Source: Heligmosomoides polygyrus polygyrus
Lineage: Eukaryota; Nematoda; Chromadorea; Rhabditida; Heligmosomidae
Assembly (NCBI GenBank): GCA_947396885.1
Contig: OX377202.1
Coordinates: forward strand, 26,651,407 to 26,715,406
Direction of reading: 5' to 3'
Length of the DNA stretch: 64,000 nt
This document shows, in pieces, positions 1 through 11,050 of this stretch; the first letter of the stretch is position 1, and the number at the start of each line of letters is the position of its first letter. The position numbers and the translations under genes are program-made. The notes beneath the pieces were generated by a model, which ran no database searches, had not been told where the DNA came from, and saw only the letters and a list, made by a program, of their open reading frames with translations.

Positions 1-450
1 TGAGGGTAGTAATGGGAACTAATGATGATTAGCTATAGGATTTACAGATGGGCTATAGCTAACCATCACTGATGAATCCCTTAGGGATGCATAAGTAATG
101 CATCACTCACTGATTGTACTTCTGCGCAGTGCCGTTCAGGCACTTCGTTAGAATAATAGCCTAGCCAAGAAAGGACCTGCAAAGGAAACTAAGTCAGAAT
201 CCCATCGTTCCCGTACAATACAACAGCGACGTAGGGCTGGATTCCTCAGGTGTGCGCGTGAACCGACGCGAAGTGGAACTCGTCGTGGTATGTCTGTGAG
301 TACTGAAGGGTGATGAGCGCCGATGTGACGCTGTGCGTAAATAAATCTTGGTCTCGCTTCGAGCCGGAAGCAACAAACTGTTCCAACCCTCCGCGTGGGG
401 AATGTGCTACCAGCTTGTCTGAGAAGGGGATAGTTCATTAACCTGTTCAG
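1..450. other. Left edge, no gene recognised
   Basis: Moderately GC-rich sequence open in two minus-strand frames (148-438 and 194-376). Neither frame resembles a known family, has a convincing start, or is bounded by good splice sites. I see no transposon terminus here. Confidence 0.4.
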
Positions 451-459
451 CAGCTGGCC

Positions 460-870
460 AATTCATTTCACAATTAAACACCTTTTCCACGTCGAAATGG
501 ACGCACTAAAAAACCAAATTGGACGTTTTCACGTCGAGTTTGAAACTCTTCAAATCAAATTGGGCACTCTTCTAAACGGGCTTATGAACTCTGAAATCAA
601 ATTGAGCGTCTTCCGAGGACGAGTTTCTTACAGGTTCAACTAAAGACTCTCCAAGATGGTTAGAATAATACTTTGTTCAAGGAAAATTTTGAATGACATT
701 TTTTGAATTTTTTTGCTTCAACTGCTGAATGAGTGAAATAATTTTATAAAATTCTTATTTTTCAACAAAGAATAATAAATTAAATTATGTGTTAAGGCGC
801 AACAAGACAGCAATCATGTCGTGCATCAAAAGACTGCATCAAAAGATTTTCAAAAATTGTAAAGGACACT
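460..870. repeat. Fold-back/minisatellite-like repeat, copy 1
   Basis: The stretch contains several degenerate tandem units built around AAATCAAATTG and ACTCTTC blocks, followed by an AT-rich tail with TTGTTCAAGGAAAATTTT. The same unit order and tail recur at 62440-62760 and, inverted, at 62960-63250, so this is a dispersed element. Nothing in it codes for a recognisable protein. Confidence 0.6.
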
Positions 871-1062
871 TCGAGGCTTTTTCACTAATGTAGTAGGCGC
901 TTAGAAAAGCTTAGCGAAGGTATGGAAATAGGATTATTTTTAAGTTATAGAGAAAATTCGAGGTGCTCCATGAGAATGGCTAGCTTATTGAAAGAGGATG
1001 GATCGATTTTGCTTAAAATTCGCGTAGAGTCGGAGACTTATTCGGGGTGCCGAACACGACGT

Positions 1063-1345
1063 CGTCTGACAATTCCCTTTGAGATGCACCACGCATTCTA
1101 CCTCTACAGAATGTCGCGAAAGCCGTCAGCTAATATTTTAGTGCTCCGTACACTAACATACGGTGGTCAACCGATGGACAAATCAGTGTTTTACCCCTCC
1201 CAGACGAATCTGGTAGCAACTAGCCAACTCCGGAGAGATTGAAGACTTGGTTGGTTTCGTGGAAATTCCGAACTAGGAGCCTGGAATCGGGTACACGCGA
1301 TGGCCGATGCTTTCTCCAACTGCGCCACGCGTGCCCAAACATCAT
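1063..1345 (-). repeat. SINE (tRNA-headed family), nearly full length
   Basis: Read on the minus strand it runs from a tRNA-like head (GGCGCAGTTGG near 1330) through the family's central block to the conserved tail with GAATGCGTGGTGCATCTC near 1085. It is diverged but collinear with the best copy at 39573-39868. Confidence 0.75.
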
Positions 1346-2482
1346 AAACAATGAAAATAGGGTGATACAGAAACTGCCTTCAAGATATCGGAAGTGGAAA
1401 GCGCTTCCTGATGTGACTAGTATGGCCTTCCTTCGCCGTTTTTTCTCTCGTTAGGTTGGCTATGAAATTGCGACTTTACACACAAGCATATGGTCCTCTC
1501 CCAAGCAAAGCACTTCATTTCTCGCTGTCCGATGAGTTGGAATAGGGCTTGTCTTCTGTAAGACTCCAGTACTGAAACCGACAAGCATGATGCGTTGCTT
1601 TTTTCGACAACAGCATGACTAATGGAGACATCTGCTTCTCGAAGCCACGACATTTTTCTGTCTTCTGCCTTTTTTTTTCGTCAAAATAACAATCTCCTTC
1701 TTATCCTGCTGTCGTCATAATCCTTCCGCCTTTATGCTTCGCTAATGTTACACTTTTCTTAACGCCCAGATAATCTCGAATAACATCTATCTTTCTTTAA
1801 TCCGTAAAGCATTATATGAATTGCGGAGCTTGGCCTCGTTAACTGCTTCTTGAAGCCCCAATGGCGCAGTCGGTTGATTCTGCATCTGGGTTTCCTTTTA
1901 GGTTTACTTACCCAGTAGATCCAATAAACACTTTGCTTATGGCCTTTGAGATACTAAAAGGCACCACAAATCTCAGGATTTCTGATTTTTTCATACTGGT
2001 TCCCTCCTCGACAAGGGGCGCCAATGTCAAAATGTCAGCATATGTAGGTGCAGCCAGTAGCTCGGTCAGAACAATGTTTATCAGCTTTAGATCACGAACA
2101 AGTTTTAATAGAGTTCTTAGGTCTTCCAGCTGGTTATTAAGTTATGCTTCGTTCAAAAAGCAGGTTACCAAGTTCGTTGATTGACCTGTTTATGCTTTTA
2201 CTATTGTATAATGTTTGTTTTTACTGTTTAGGTTAAATTTACTGCTTTTCTCACTTGTAGAATATTGCATTTTGCTTAATTTCTAGCATTGAGCACTAGT
2301 TTCTATTCTTGATTTGTTCCGTTTGGTTCTCCTTGGGTAGTTTGCTTCTGGTGTCGATATCGGCACCCACATAAATAAATAAACAAATGTCCCTCTGTTC
2401 CTCTTGTAGTGAGTGTTCGCATTGTACTTTATCAGTTAATCGTAAGTAACAAACGGCGAATGTGAGGCTATCAGCATTAATA
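1346..2482. other. No gene recognised; possible tRNA-like block at 1858
   Basis: A plus-strand frame at 1861-2184 is open for 107 codons but resembles no family and is AT-rich. It begins at an A-box-like stretch (AATGGCGCAGTCGG), so it may be a degenerate tRNA-derived repeat. A short minus-strand stretch near 1913-1952 has a splice-like acceptor and donor but is too short to support a gene. Confidence 0.3.
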
Positions 2483-2750
2483 AATTCGCTTGCAGCACAA
2501 TGGGGGGTGCCAGTTGTCGCGGGCTTTCTGATTCAAAACTCTGGGCTCGAGTTCCGCCCAGGCCAACTAAGCCTTCCATGTTTGCGGGGTCGCTGAATTG
2601 GTACCACACCTCTTTGGAAGGGTAAAGTACTGACGTGTTCATCGGTTGGCCCCCACAAGTCGTTGTATACGCCACGTCGGCGTCTAAATTTCCTCCAGTA
2701 TTCCGTAGAAGTAGAGTGCGCCAAACAGGATTGATTCATACAATCCTTTG
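2483..2750 (+). repeat. SINE (tRNA-headed family)
   Basis: The B-box-like region is diverged. The central blocks GGCCAACTAAGCCTTCCAT and ACAAGTCGTTGTAT and the tail GTAGAAGTAGAGTGCG are in the family's order. Confidence 0.75.
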
Positions 2751-3154
2751 TGCCTTGATTTTGTGGCGACTGGGGTTTATATTGCATGCTGAAAGCTCTA
2801 CCTGCCTAATTGGAGGACTCGAAAATAACTTCTAAATTAGGATGCTTGCTAAATTAGAGGGAACTGATGAAGTATGAAACATGAGCTATCTCCGCATTTG
2901 CAAGAAACCCAACGAATTATATTACAGACATTATTTTCTGACACGTACGTTCAGAGATGGTCCCACACAGGTCTGGGAACCTCTCAACCCTTCGGAACCA
3001 ATAAAGTGGGACCAGGATTCCCTGGTAAGGAGGTCAAGCTATTTTATGCCTAGCACACAACCCATTAAACCTTGTTCTTAATCCCTACTTTATCCCAACT
3101 CAAGGGCACCTAAAACGCAGAAGTGGTTGAAGGCTACTGCATATTGTCGTTCTA
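2751..3154. other. No gene recognised
   Basis: AT-rich spacer between a SINE and a mariner element. No open frame longer than 66 codons and no paired splice signals were noticed. Confidence 0.4.
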
Positions 3155-4065
3155 TTAGGGGGGGGGGGGCCAAAAGTAATGAGACACCCCATGCCGTGTC
3201 CATACATCTCGTGACTGGAGTCTGGTTTCGTGCTTATCGTATTTGTATGTTTGTATGCTACTTGCTGAAGCCCATCTGAGAAGTTACCACTTTCGCCCTT
3301 TCCAGAAGCATGCCAAAAACCCCAGCCTGTCTCATGCCGAAACCCCAGTCTGACGAGTCGACCTGTGTCGCGCAAATCTCCCCCAATTCCCAACCCCGAG
3401 CAGCCTGGGCTCAATATTCACGCAAGATGAGAAGTACGTCTTCTACCTTAACCCTGCCAAGCAGCGAGTCTGGGTGAGGCCTGGTGAATTGTTACCGAAC
3501 TTCGTTCGGCGAGATGTTCACGGCGAGAAGCATCTTTGGAGCGTTTGGGTCTGCGCCCATGGATCGGTTTACCGGAGGCTGTTTCCCAAGAGCACGTCGA
3601 TGAACTCCAAGGCCATGGTGAACGAAATAGAGGAGATGGGCCGGCGACTCGCTCTTATTCATTCGCAGCGCTTCAAAAAGGTTCTCCTCTTCGACAACGC
3701 CGCACCCCATCGGGAACAAGTAAGCACGGATAAGCTTGGCTAGCTGGGCTACGTTCACATGCCTCACCCACCGTATTCGCTGGACATCTCTCCATGCAAC
3801 TACCACTACTACTTGAGCCTACAGGACTTCCTAGTCGGAAGGGACACAAGAACCCAAGCAGTCCTTGACAACCATATCGAGCAGTTGATCAACACCAGGC
3901 TCAAACAGTTCTGGAGGGATGGGATCAGGAAGTTGGCTGAGCGATGGCAGCAAGGTCCTTGCCCTTAATGGCAAATATACTCCTCAGCATCGTTGAGTTG
4001 TAATTGAGTTATAAGGAGATAAAGATTTTTTTTCATTTTGTCTCATTACTTTTGGCCCCCCCTAA
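3155..4065 (+). mobile_element. Mariner element, internally deleted and inactive
   Basis: The element is bounded by TA target duplications (3153-3154 and 4066-4067). Its near-perfect inverted termini begin TTAGGGGGG and continue CCAAAAGTAATGAGACA. On the plus strand, frames from about 3426 to 3968 give the C-terminal two thirds of a mariner transposase. The first catalytic Asp lies in DEKYVFYLNP (about 3429), the second in LLFDNAAPH (about 3690), and the third in PPYSLDISPCNYH (about 3770), the mariner D..D34D layout. A stop codon interrupts the frame after STDKLG (3741-3743). The first 270 bp between the left terminus and the catalytic core show no DNA-binding domain, so the element is a dead, deleted copy. 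The 911 bp length compares with about 1.3 kb for intact family members. Confidence 0.9.
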
Positions 4066-6264
4066 TAGTTTACTGACAGATTACTCAAGCATACGGTCTC
4101 GATTACGGGAAGTAGAAAACGGAAGGCATTGCCCTGCAAAGTAACCATCGATCCGACGAATATCGATCACGGTCTTATTTTAGATGCAGAATACCAGCTG
4201 TAATGTGTTGTCGTGAATCTATGGTGCTTTCGTAACCCTATTTCTATCGACCACTGCGGCACTTCCTTTGATGCAGTTTTCAATGATAGATAGGAAGGTC
4301 GTCTCTTCCTAAAAGAGGGAGCTCATACACCTTGATCCAAATCACAGCAGTTCCCACTTTTAGCCAGGTTTTTGCGCATGGAGAACACCACGATTAGCAC
4401 ATTGTTCAGTAATTTTCAATTTCGAAACATAGTGATGTCCAGATTTCATGCAGGTTGCATATGGTGTGGACACAAATACGTGCATGACCTTTGCCTTTTG
4501 GGAATTTTTCATTCCGTCTGTCTTTATGTCTGCGTTTCGATGTTTTCAAACAACTGAAGTATCGCCCGATGAATCACGTTGCTATGTCGCCAGCGCCAAA
4601 TTCAATTTGAACATGGTTGTTGGAGCAATACGAAAACAATAGTGCCAGAACCCACCTCCTGCCAACATTTTGTTGGTTCAGAAAAGTGAGACCTAATGTT
4701 CCCCCCCCCCGTTTCGACTTTTTGTTTCAGGTGATTGTAGCCTCGTGGAATATTAACCAATTTAATTCGGGTGAGAACTAATACACCTGGCGTTTCACTG
4801 CTGAAAAACGTCGCTAACCGTAATTAACTACAATACCGCTCGCGTCGCGCGGTCAAAAAGACGGTTTGCGACGGAAAAATCCGTCGCAAACCGTCGCCTG
4901 CTCATAACTCCTTTAATCTTGAGTCATTTCAGAAAGTGTTGGCACCATTCGATTCGTCTCCTCGAGATCTACAAGACGTGTATGAAACTTTACCAGACCT
5001 CCGCGTTTTCGCCGTGGGTGGCCTAAAAAAATAACTGCAGCAGGTTTTTGCGATTGGAGCACCTTATTTTCCAGAACGTGCATGTGACGTGCAGTGTTTT
5101 CGGAGTATCTCAAGCATGGCGTGCGTTGTCAGTGCTCTGTCATGCCTGGAATATTCCGAGAGTGCGTCGTGCACAATGCATATAAGATCGAACCTATCAA
5201 TCGAATGGGAGGAAGCATGTTCACTGGGTTTCTATCTTCGCTTGATGGAAAATGTAAAGCTTTTCATCTTGCACCGTTTGAAGAACTTTGTAGGAAATTT
5301 CCAGCCGTCCTACTTAGGAGTTGCTCCAGTCAGTCCGATGAGCCTTTGGAGTGCGCCGCGTGCAATGCGTATAGAGATGAAACCTATACCTTCATAGGAT
5401 AGAGCAGTACCCGCTGAAGATCATGTGTCTGAGGGCAGAATCTCTTGTTAGGATACTGTATTTTCTAAAAGTCAGAGAGCGCTCTATGCTATGAAAATCG
5501 GGCTTTTCGGCACCAAAAATCTGGTGTAATTTAAGAGTTGTAAGACGACAGCTGCCCTTAAGACAACACTTGCTGATGGATCACCAAGGTATCAGAGTCG
5601 AAGTAAAGTATCTGGCAGATACTAAGACCGAATCAAACTGTAATTTAGGTATACCGTGGAACTGTCTTGTCTTCTCGTTTGTCAGGTAAAGGTGGGTTGG
5701 GCCCTTCTACTTTTGGAAGAGATCTTATAAAATCTAGACAAGAAGAGGCATTTTACATTCATCGTATGTAGATGGAACCACGTGTATTTTTCCACATTGA
5801 AGGACCAAAAACTCCAACATATTCGTGGAATAAGCCTTCTATGCAAAGGCGGGAACATTCGAAGCTTTAAAGCCACGAAGACTATCTGCTCGACCCGATA
5901 GTAAATCTGTTTAACACTGAACTGTAACTCCAAATACTATTTGATGCGTAGGCAGCTTTAGAATGGCAGAAATGGAACTTTTTTGAGCCGTTCTCGTGAG
6001 GAGTCGGGTGGAAGTCCCCCGAGCGGAGCCTGGATCGATTTCCGCGTTGAAATGGGTGTAAACGGGGTGCGAACTGGGTGCAGCCAGTCGGGGCAGCCCC
6101 GTCTCACTCATCTCGCGTTGCCTCTTCATCTGTCGCTTCCGCTGCCTTCATTCATGCAGACAGTTCCACCAGCGGGAATGCTCTACCGTATACTTTCAGA
6201 TCAATGGCTGAATGTGTTGAAGTAATATGAAGCTTCTCTATTCCATTCACTTCTACCATGGAAT
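4066..6264. other. No gene recognised
   Basis: Mostly AT-rich DNA. Two overlapping plus-strand frames at 5089-5402 are open for 102 codons each, but they share no family features and lack splice context. A perfect short hairpin is at 4860-4895 and a poly-C run near 4700. Confidence 0.4.
4860..4895. repeat. Perfect 16-bp hairpin
   Basis: Arms GACGGTTTGCGACGGA (4860-4875) and its exact complement (4880-4895) are separated by AAAA. It looks like the core of a decayed inverted-repeat element. It does not carry a terminator-like T tract. Confidence 0.8.
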
Positions 6265-7200
6265 TATCATAATTTCTTCTATTGCCAACCACATCAGTTA
6301 GGCTAAAAACGATTACGCTTGGAGTATCGCTGCCAATAAAATCGGCTAGTAGCAATCCTCATGTTGGAGCTCATGATCTGTCGAAGGGCATTTTTGCGCC
6401 ACTTTCTACTCGGTGGGAATTATCCTTTGAAAGCACTGCAACAAATACGAGAAAATGACGACGTGAAGGCCACATCTATGGAGATCACAAATTTTGGGCT
6501 GATGAATTCAACCATATGTTGTTTGGAGCTTCCGCACAGAAGGATGGTATCTTTTGTTTGTCAGAGCGAGGTTCATTTTCATCAAATTTTTGTGAGTTGC
6601 TTTCAGGTTTCTGTTCTTCTCTAATGTATTAGCTTGATCACTGAATTCCATTCTGAAATATGTCAGCAGTTCATCATCAAATACCAAAAGTGATCATTAG
6701 AACTTCACTGAGAACCTTCGCGATGGTTGGAGAAAACCAGTTCCTCCACAAATGCTTCGCAAACTATTCTCTATCATTGCTCGTGATCCGATCCTCATAA
6801 TAAACAGCTACTGTTTCGGAAGGATGTTCATTCTTGTCCCACTAAAAAAGAATCCAGAGATTGCCGCTGGCACATTCATTTGTCGACGCACCACACCGTA
6901 TAGCTCACACTAACTAAGCTTTTCCCTTTTCCTTTGCGAGGAGGCGACTCAGCAGGATACTTTTGCTACTTCATACCTTAAGCTAAGGAACGCCGCTTAG
7001 GCTTTGCTTCTACGCATTCCTCTGTGCCAATTCTGAGCAAGGCTTTTTGTTATTTCAACGTCCTCTATCTCTACTTCAAAGACTGTAGTGACAGTACTTC
7101 ACTGCTATTTTCTAGGCAATTGCTTCCTAACAAAGAACCTAAATTTTGATTTAGCTTCACCATCGCGTTTCCAAGCTTCAAGCTGCAAAGCTCACGGAAC
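6265..7200. repeat. Dispersed repeat R2, copy 1
   Basis: Collinear with 61830-62390. Shared blocks include CCTCCACAAATGCT, TTCTTGTCCCA, GACTCAGCAGGA/GTCTCAGCAGGA and GAGCAAGGCTTT. This copy has an extra stretch of about 360 bp (about 6360-6720) absent from the other. No transposase or reverse transcriptase motif is visible, so its class is unknown. Confidence 0.6.
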
Positions 7201-7317
7201 GAATATTGGGCCTTATGCTGTCACGGAACATGGATTCTTCAGTTTTTGGAAGTCATCTTATACATTTCATATTATTTGCATATTATATTATATATTTTAA
7301 ATTAATCGCATTCATAT

Positions 7318-7385
7318 CACCACCACGACGTCTCGTAGAAGTAGAATGCGTAGCGCATCCCAAGAAGGTTGAGTAACCGCCTTCC
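7318..7385 (+). repeat. SINE fragment (3' tail only)
   Basis: Contains GTAGAAGTAGAATGCG and the following GCATCCCAAGAAGG tail block of the family; the head is missing. Confidence 0.7.
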
Positions 7386-8017
7386 GCTATGGTTATCCTT
7401 ATTATTTATTTTGTGTATTTTAACAAGGGGATCAATACTCTTGGAGCAAATGGCTGAAACAGTGGCAGGAATATCCAAGATTCAGCAACCTAATGTGTAT
7501 GATCCACTTACAGCAGAAGATGCGCCTGCTAAACGCATAATATTTTTATCGACTTATTTTTTTCCGAATAGGATCGACCCACTTTCACATACTATTTCCA
7601 TATTCTTAGCTACGTATTTTGCTTACCAACGGTGCTCCAGATGCGTACAAAAACGTGTTTCTGGAGATATTCTGGACGAAATCCTTTCTATCAGGCATTA
7701 TTTACTTATTTATTTATTTGTTTATCCTAATTTACGTTTGTTTATTCTAAGTAAGTAAATAATGTGACAAAAACACTATTAACACAAAACAACAGCGCTA
7801 AAGAAGCACAACAAAACATTTACCTAAATTGCTATAGTAATTGGATTGATTAGTCAATGTGTAAGTAACAGCAGATGTTTTTTCCTTCCTTTCTCTCTTG
7901 TTTTCTCTAATCTTTTTTTTCCACCTTTTTTTTGTGAACGAGGAATTGAAAAGAAGAAATATAGGTCTCATTACTAGGCATTATCGTTTTTCGAGCCTTC
8001 CTGTAGAAGGGGATGAA
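7386..8017. other. No gene recognised
   Basis: Low-complexity TTTATTTA-rich stretch. A plus-strand frame at 7369-7758 is open for 129 codons, but it starts inside the SINE tail and shows no family features. Confidence 0.4.
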
Positions 8018-8300
8018 TCATAAGAAGTTAACCCGTTTTAGTTGAGAATCTCCCCGTGTTCTGCAAACTGACATTGACCGTTTTGAGTGCTCATTTTCTC
8101 CACACACTTCTTCAGCGGAAGCATCTGAAGCATCAGCTACTCCGCAGTTCTCGTTCACCTGCTCCAAGTCTTTTCGAATGCTTTTCCTGCTCTGAAATTT
8201 TGATGCCGTTGCACTCATTTCGTCAACCGAACCGGAACCGTTGGGCCTCCTAGCAATCCGGTCAATTCCAGAGATCACGCGGTGATGCCGATCGAAGCGG
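8018..8300 (-). CDS. Candidate terminal exon, unknown protein
   Basis: On the minus strand a frame open from a CTGCAG acceptor (just above 8300) to a stop at 8018 gives about 93 residues. They are rich in Ser, Glu, Asp and Arg and include RKSIRKDLEQVNENCG. The composition is that of a polar, probably disordered eukaryotic tail. I do not recognise the family. No upstream ATG lies in the frame, so it would need to be spliced. Plus-strand frames across the same bases are also open, so strand choice rests on composition and the acceptor only. Confidence 0.25.
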
Positions 8301-9009
8301 CTGCAGGTTTTCGCGAAAACCAGTGTGAGTTATCGACTTTTCTTTGGTTTCGTCCGCGTGGAATCGATTTTCGATTATACGCTCAGCTGTTCAGGAGACG
8401 ATAAAAGTGGAGTTCACTGCGGTCAAGCTGATTTAGTCTTGGTGAGTGGTACATTTTGCAAAACCGCTTTGCTTTTTGTGCGAACGCCTGCCTTCTCTCC
8501 TGTTGCATGTATTCTGCAATATTTTTAATTTTTTGTCTACATCATCGCATAAGATTCTCTCCTAGTAACTACTGTTGAACGTCTCACTTCATCTACATGT
8601 TCTCATGCGGTTCTGTCTTGAGACACGAATTCGGTCGACCATTCACTAATTTTTTCGTTTATTAAAGTGTTTTATTTTTTTCCTATCGTTTTTTATGGTG
8701 CCTTTACACTTTGTGTTTGTGGTCTATGAAGCTCCTCGCTTTGGTTCATTTCGATCCTTGAATGTCTTATACGCTGTCAACCCTCACAAATTTCGTTCAA
8801 AAAAGAAGGAACTAATGGCTTCGAACTTGTTGAACTAATTCTTGTATATTTGTGCACTCAACGCATATACAATTCCTACCGTTTCCTAGAATAACGTAGA
8901 TTTCCGACTGGATCTTTAATATTGGGTACCTAACTCTTCTGCTTAAGGAGCTTTTGGATAAGTTTACTATAAAGGAGGACAAATGCCGTGCTCTGAATTT
9001 GCAGCAATA
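8301..9009. other. No gene recognised
   Basis: AT-rich spacer. A 47-nt plus-strand stretch (8395-8441) has a TTCAG acceptor and a GTGAGT donor, but its frame cannot be joined to the nearest upstream open stretch without creating a stop. Confidence 0.35.
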
Positions 9010-9305
9010 TCTGCCTCGGGGTGTCTGTAGCACAGTCGAAGGAGATGTCGACTGTCGCGTGCACCTGATACCAGGTTCTTGGTTCGGATCTCCCGTACAG
9101 GCCGACCAAGCCATCCCTTCAGGTTCGGTGAATTGGAACCAGACTTGTCTGGGAAGGATAAAGCGCTGACTTGACGCTGGCCTCCGCAAGTCATTGTATG
9201 GCCAAATTCTCGTCCGATTCGCCTCCACGATAGAAGTCGAATGCGTGGCGCATCACCAAAGGGATCGAGTAACACCGTCCTTTATTCTTTTTATCTTTTA
9301 TCTCA
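9010..9305 (+). repeat. SINE (tRNA-headed family), nearly full length
   Basis: Head GTAGCACAGTCGAAGGAG, B-box-like TTGGTTCGGATCTCCC, central ACTTGTCTGGGAAGGATAA and tail GAATGCGTGGCGCATC are all present and in order. Confidence 0.85.
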
Positions 9306-9522
9306 TCGGTTTCTCATAATTCGTGGTCTGAACTTTCCACGAGCCTGTTACGTCACTTCCGCTCCGTCTTTATATTGGATTGACACTTCGCTGCTTAATC
9401 GGTTTTTAACTTCATGTTCAGTTCATTAATAATAACGGTTCGGTTTTTTTCAGATTTTTTTTCGCGCAGAAATGAGCTGATTTAGTGGGAGTCGAACTTT
9501 AGCAGCTTTGATTTGCCTCAGT

Positions 9523-9528
9523 TTTATT
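9523..9528 (-). promoter_or_regulatory. Possible polyadenylation signal AATAAA
   Basis: AATAAA on the minus strand, about 88 nt past the stop codon at 9616. The spacing is long but usable. The hexamer is common by chance in AT-rich DNA. Confidence 0.25.
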
Positions 9529-9615
9529 TTTAGATTTTTCATTTTTCACAGCTGGATCAGACCGAATTGCTTCCCCTACACCTGCTCATCTTCACATCCA
9601 TTCCAGCCATTTCCT

Positions 9616-9697
9616 TTAAATCTGTTTTCCGACGATTGCCATGTTTTTGCCGTTGTGCTGTTCTATGGAGTCGTTGACTGAAACGCTGTTTGTCTGC
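9616..9697 (-). CDS. Candidate minus-strand last exon
   Basis: The acceptor TTCATTTCACAG is followed by 1 nt and 26 codons (ending MAIVGKQI) to a TAA stop at 9616. Its entry phase fits the candidate exon at 10537-10797. The protein is not recognised. Confidence 0.3.
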
Positions 9698-9778
9698 CTG
9701 TGAAATGAACTTCTCATTGCGAATTCGGCGCTGTTTGAAGGTGTTCTTCCGGTCAGCTGATTGGGCGTAGTCGTATGG

Positions 9779-10536
9779 TTAGCAGACAGGCGGGGAGCGT
9801 AACCATCGACCACCCCCGCCCCTTGTTTGGTGCGCCGGTGCTGTCGGCTTCACCTTTTCGTGAAACCTGACCGCTGCTCTTTTCCCTACCCAAAAAGGGT
9901 TTCTTCCGACTTTATTCAGACTGTGTAGGCTTCGGGAACTCATATAGAGAGCCACTTCTGGAGAATCCAAATCTTGGATTCAGGACTCCTGTAGAAGTCG
10001 ACGCCCTTCACTTTGTTTGGCTGTTTTAGGTCGAATTTTATGAACGCTATTGACATATATTCTACTTTACGACACATCGTTGTATTTTGCAGTTACTCTG
10101 GTAGGAGTTGTCAGCTGCCAAAATGGTTTGCAAAATCAACAAATGAACAAGTAATTATTCCAATGATCCTGGAGTTGTGAAGGCCTTGGACGTAGAATCA
10201 AACCTCAGGTGGTTCCCGGCCGACGGCTCCACTGTATTTCCCCTGCGTTTGCTCGGTTTCTCCAACGGTTCACTACTGTGTATTAGCTCATTTCATTGTC
10301 TCTTTTTGTCGAGCCATCATGGAGCCTTTCCACCCACTTACTGTTGGTTTTTCAAAATTAAAATGGCTTAGAAATATTAAGTTGGAAAAAAGTCTTTTCA
10401 TTTTTTTCAAAGATTTATTTCTAAAATAAGACAATTTGCTCCTTTTTATGCTAAGCAACTATATTTCTTTAAACGTGCAGCTTTATTGACATACTATAAA
10501 TGTTGAGGATGAGGGCTTACTGAATATGGAGGCTAC
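9779..10536. other. No gene recognised
   Basis: Open frames on both strands between 9779 and 9970 reflect local GC richness. An AATAAA on the minus strand lies at 10482-10487. Confidence 0.35.
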
Positions 10537-10797
10537 CTAGTTCTTTGAATAGCTTCGACGATCTGCTGTACTTCTTCACCAGCGGGAACTCTTTCAACGA
10601 AGAAACGCCAAAGTTTTGCTCTACAAATGGCCAAATCGATATCGGCTGCGCCTCTGATGTAAGACGATCCATATCGATCGATAACCAGTTTTTCGCTCAC
10701 CGTCTCCGACTTTCCCGTATGGCACGTGTGTCGCGCGACCTGTTCATTCGTTCGGTGTTTACGTCTCTTCGTCCTCTTCAAAGAAGCGACCGGAATT
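10537..10797 (-). CDS. Candidate minus-strand exon, unknown protein
   Basis: The frame is open for 86 codons from a CCACAG acceptor to a weak donor (AG|GTAGCC). It encodes a basic stretch (KRTKRRKHR) and then a mixed amphipathic tail ending PAGEEVQQIVEAIQRT. Phase in is 1 nt and phase out 2 nt, matching neighbours at 10996-11050 and 9616-9697. If the donor is not used, the frame stops at 10533 and an AATAAA follows 46 nt later. A competing plus-strand reading exists (10549-10661, ending in a GTAAGA donor), so the strand is not certain. Confidence 0.3.
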
Positions 10798-10891
10798 CTG
10801 TGGTTGCCTTCAGTGGCAATGTCTTCATTTGTCGTTATTGCTTACGTCTGCAACTGAAGAAGAGCAAGATGGCAAATGTATGGCATTGATC

Positions 10892-10953
10892 GGTTCGAAT
10901 TGTATTGCAGAGCTGAGGTTTCGATGTCTAAGCTCGGCAATACAATTCGAACC
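10892..10953. repeat. Long hairpin, 23-bp arms
   Basis: Arms at 10892-10914 and 10931-10953 are complementary except for one base, with a 16-nt loop. This is probably a decayed inverted-repeat element. Confidence 0.8.
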
Positions 10954-10995
10954 TTCTAGTGCTTAAAACTAGTGGTTGCTTCTGATTTCACTTAC

Positions 10996-11050
10996 TCTTG
11001 TTTTGACAAATTCTTTTCACAAACTGCTTGATACAGATGATGACTAATCG
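10996..11050 (-). CDS. Candidate minus-strand small exon
   Basis: Acceptor TTTATTTATATAG and donor GA|GTAAGT flank 55 nt open in one frame (about ISHHLYQAVCEKNLSKQ). Phase in is 2 nt and phase out 2 nt, compatible with the exon at 10537-10797. The protein is not recognised. Confidence 0.3.

Noticed and set aside
1913..1952. Minus-strand micro-exon with strong splice-like sites
   Set aside because: Only about 40 nt and isolated from any other candidate exon.
5089..5402. Two overlapping 102-codon plus-strand frames
   Set aside because: No family features, no splice context; overlapping long frames on one strand point to chance.
8395..8441. Small plus-strand exon with TTCAG acceptor and GTGAGT donor
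   Set aside because: Joining it to the open stretch ending at 8326 creates a stop in every phase, and no other partner was found.
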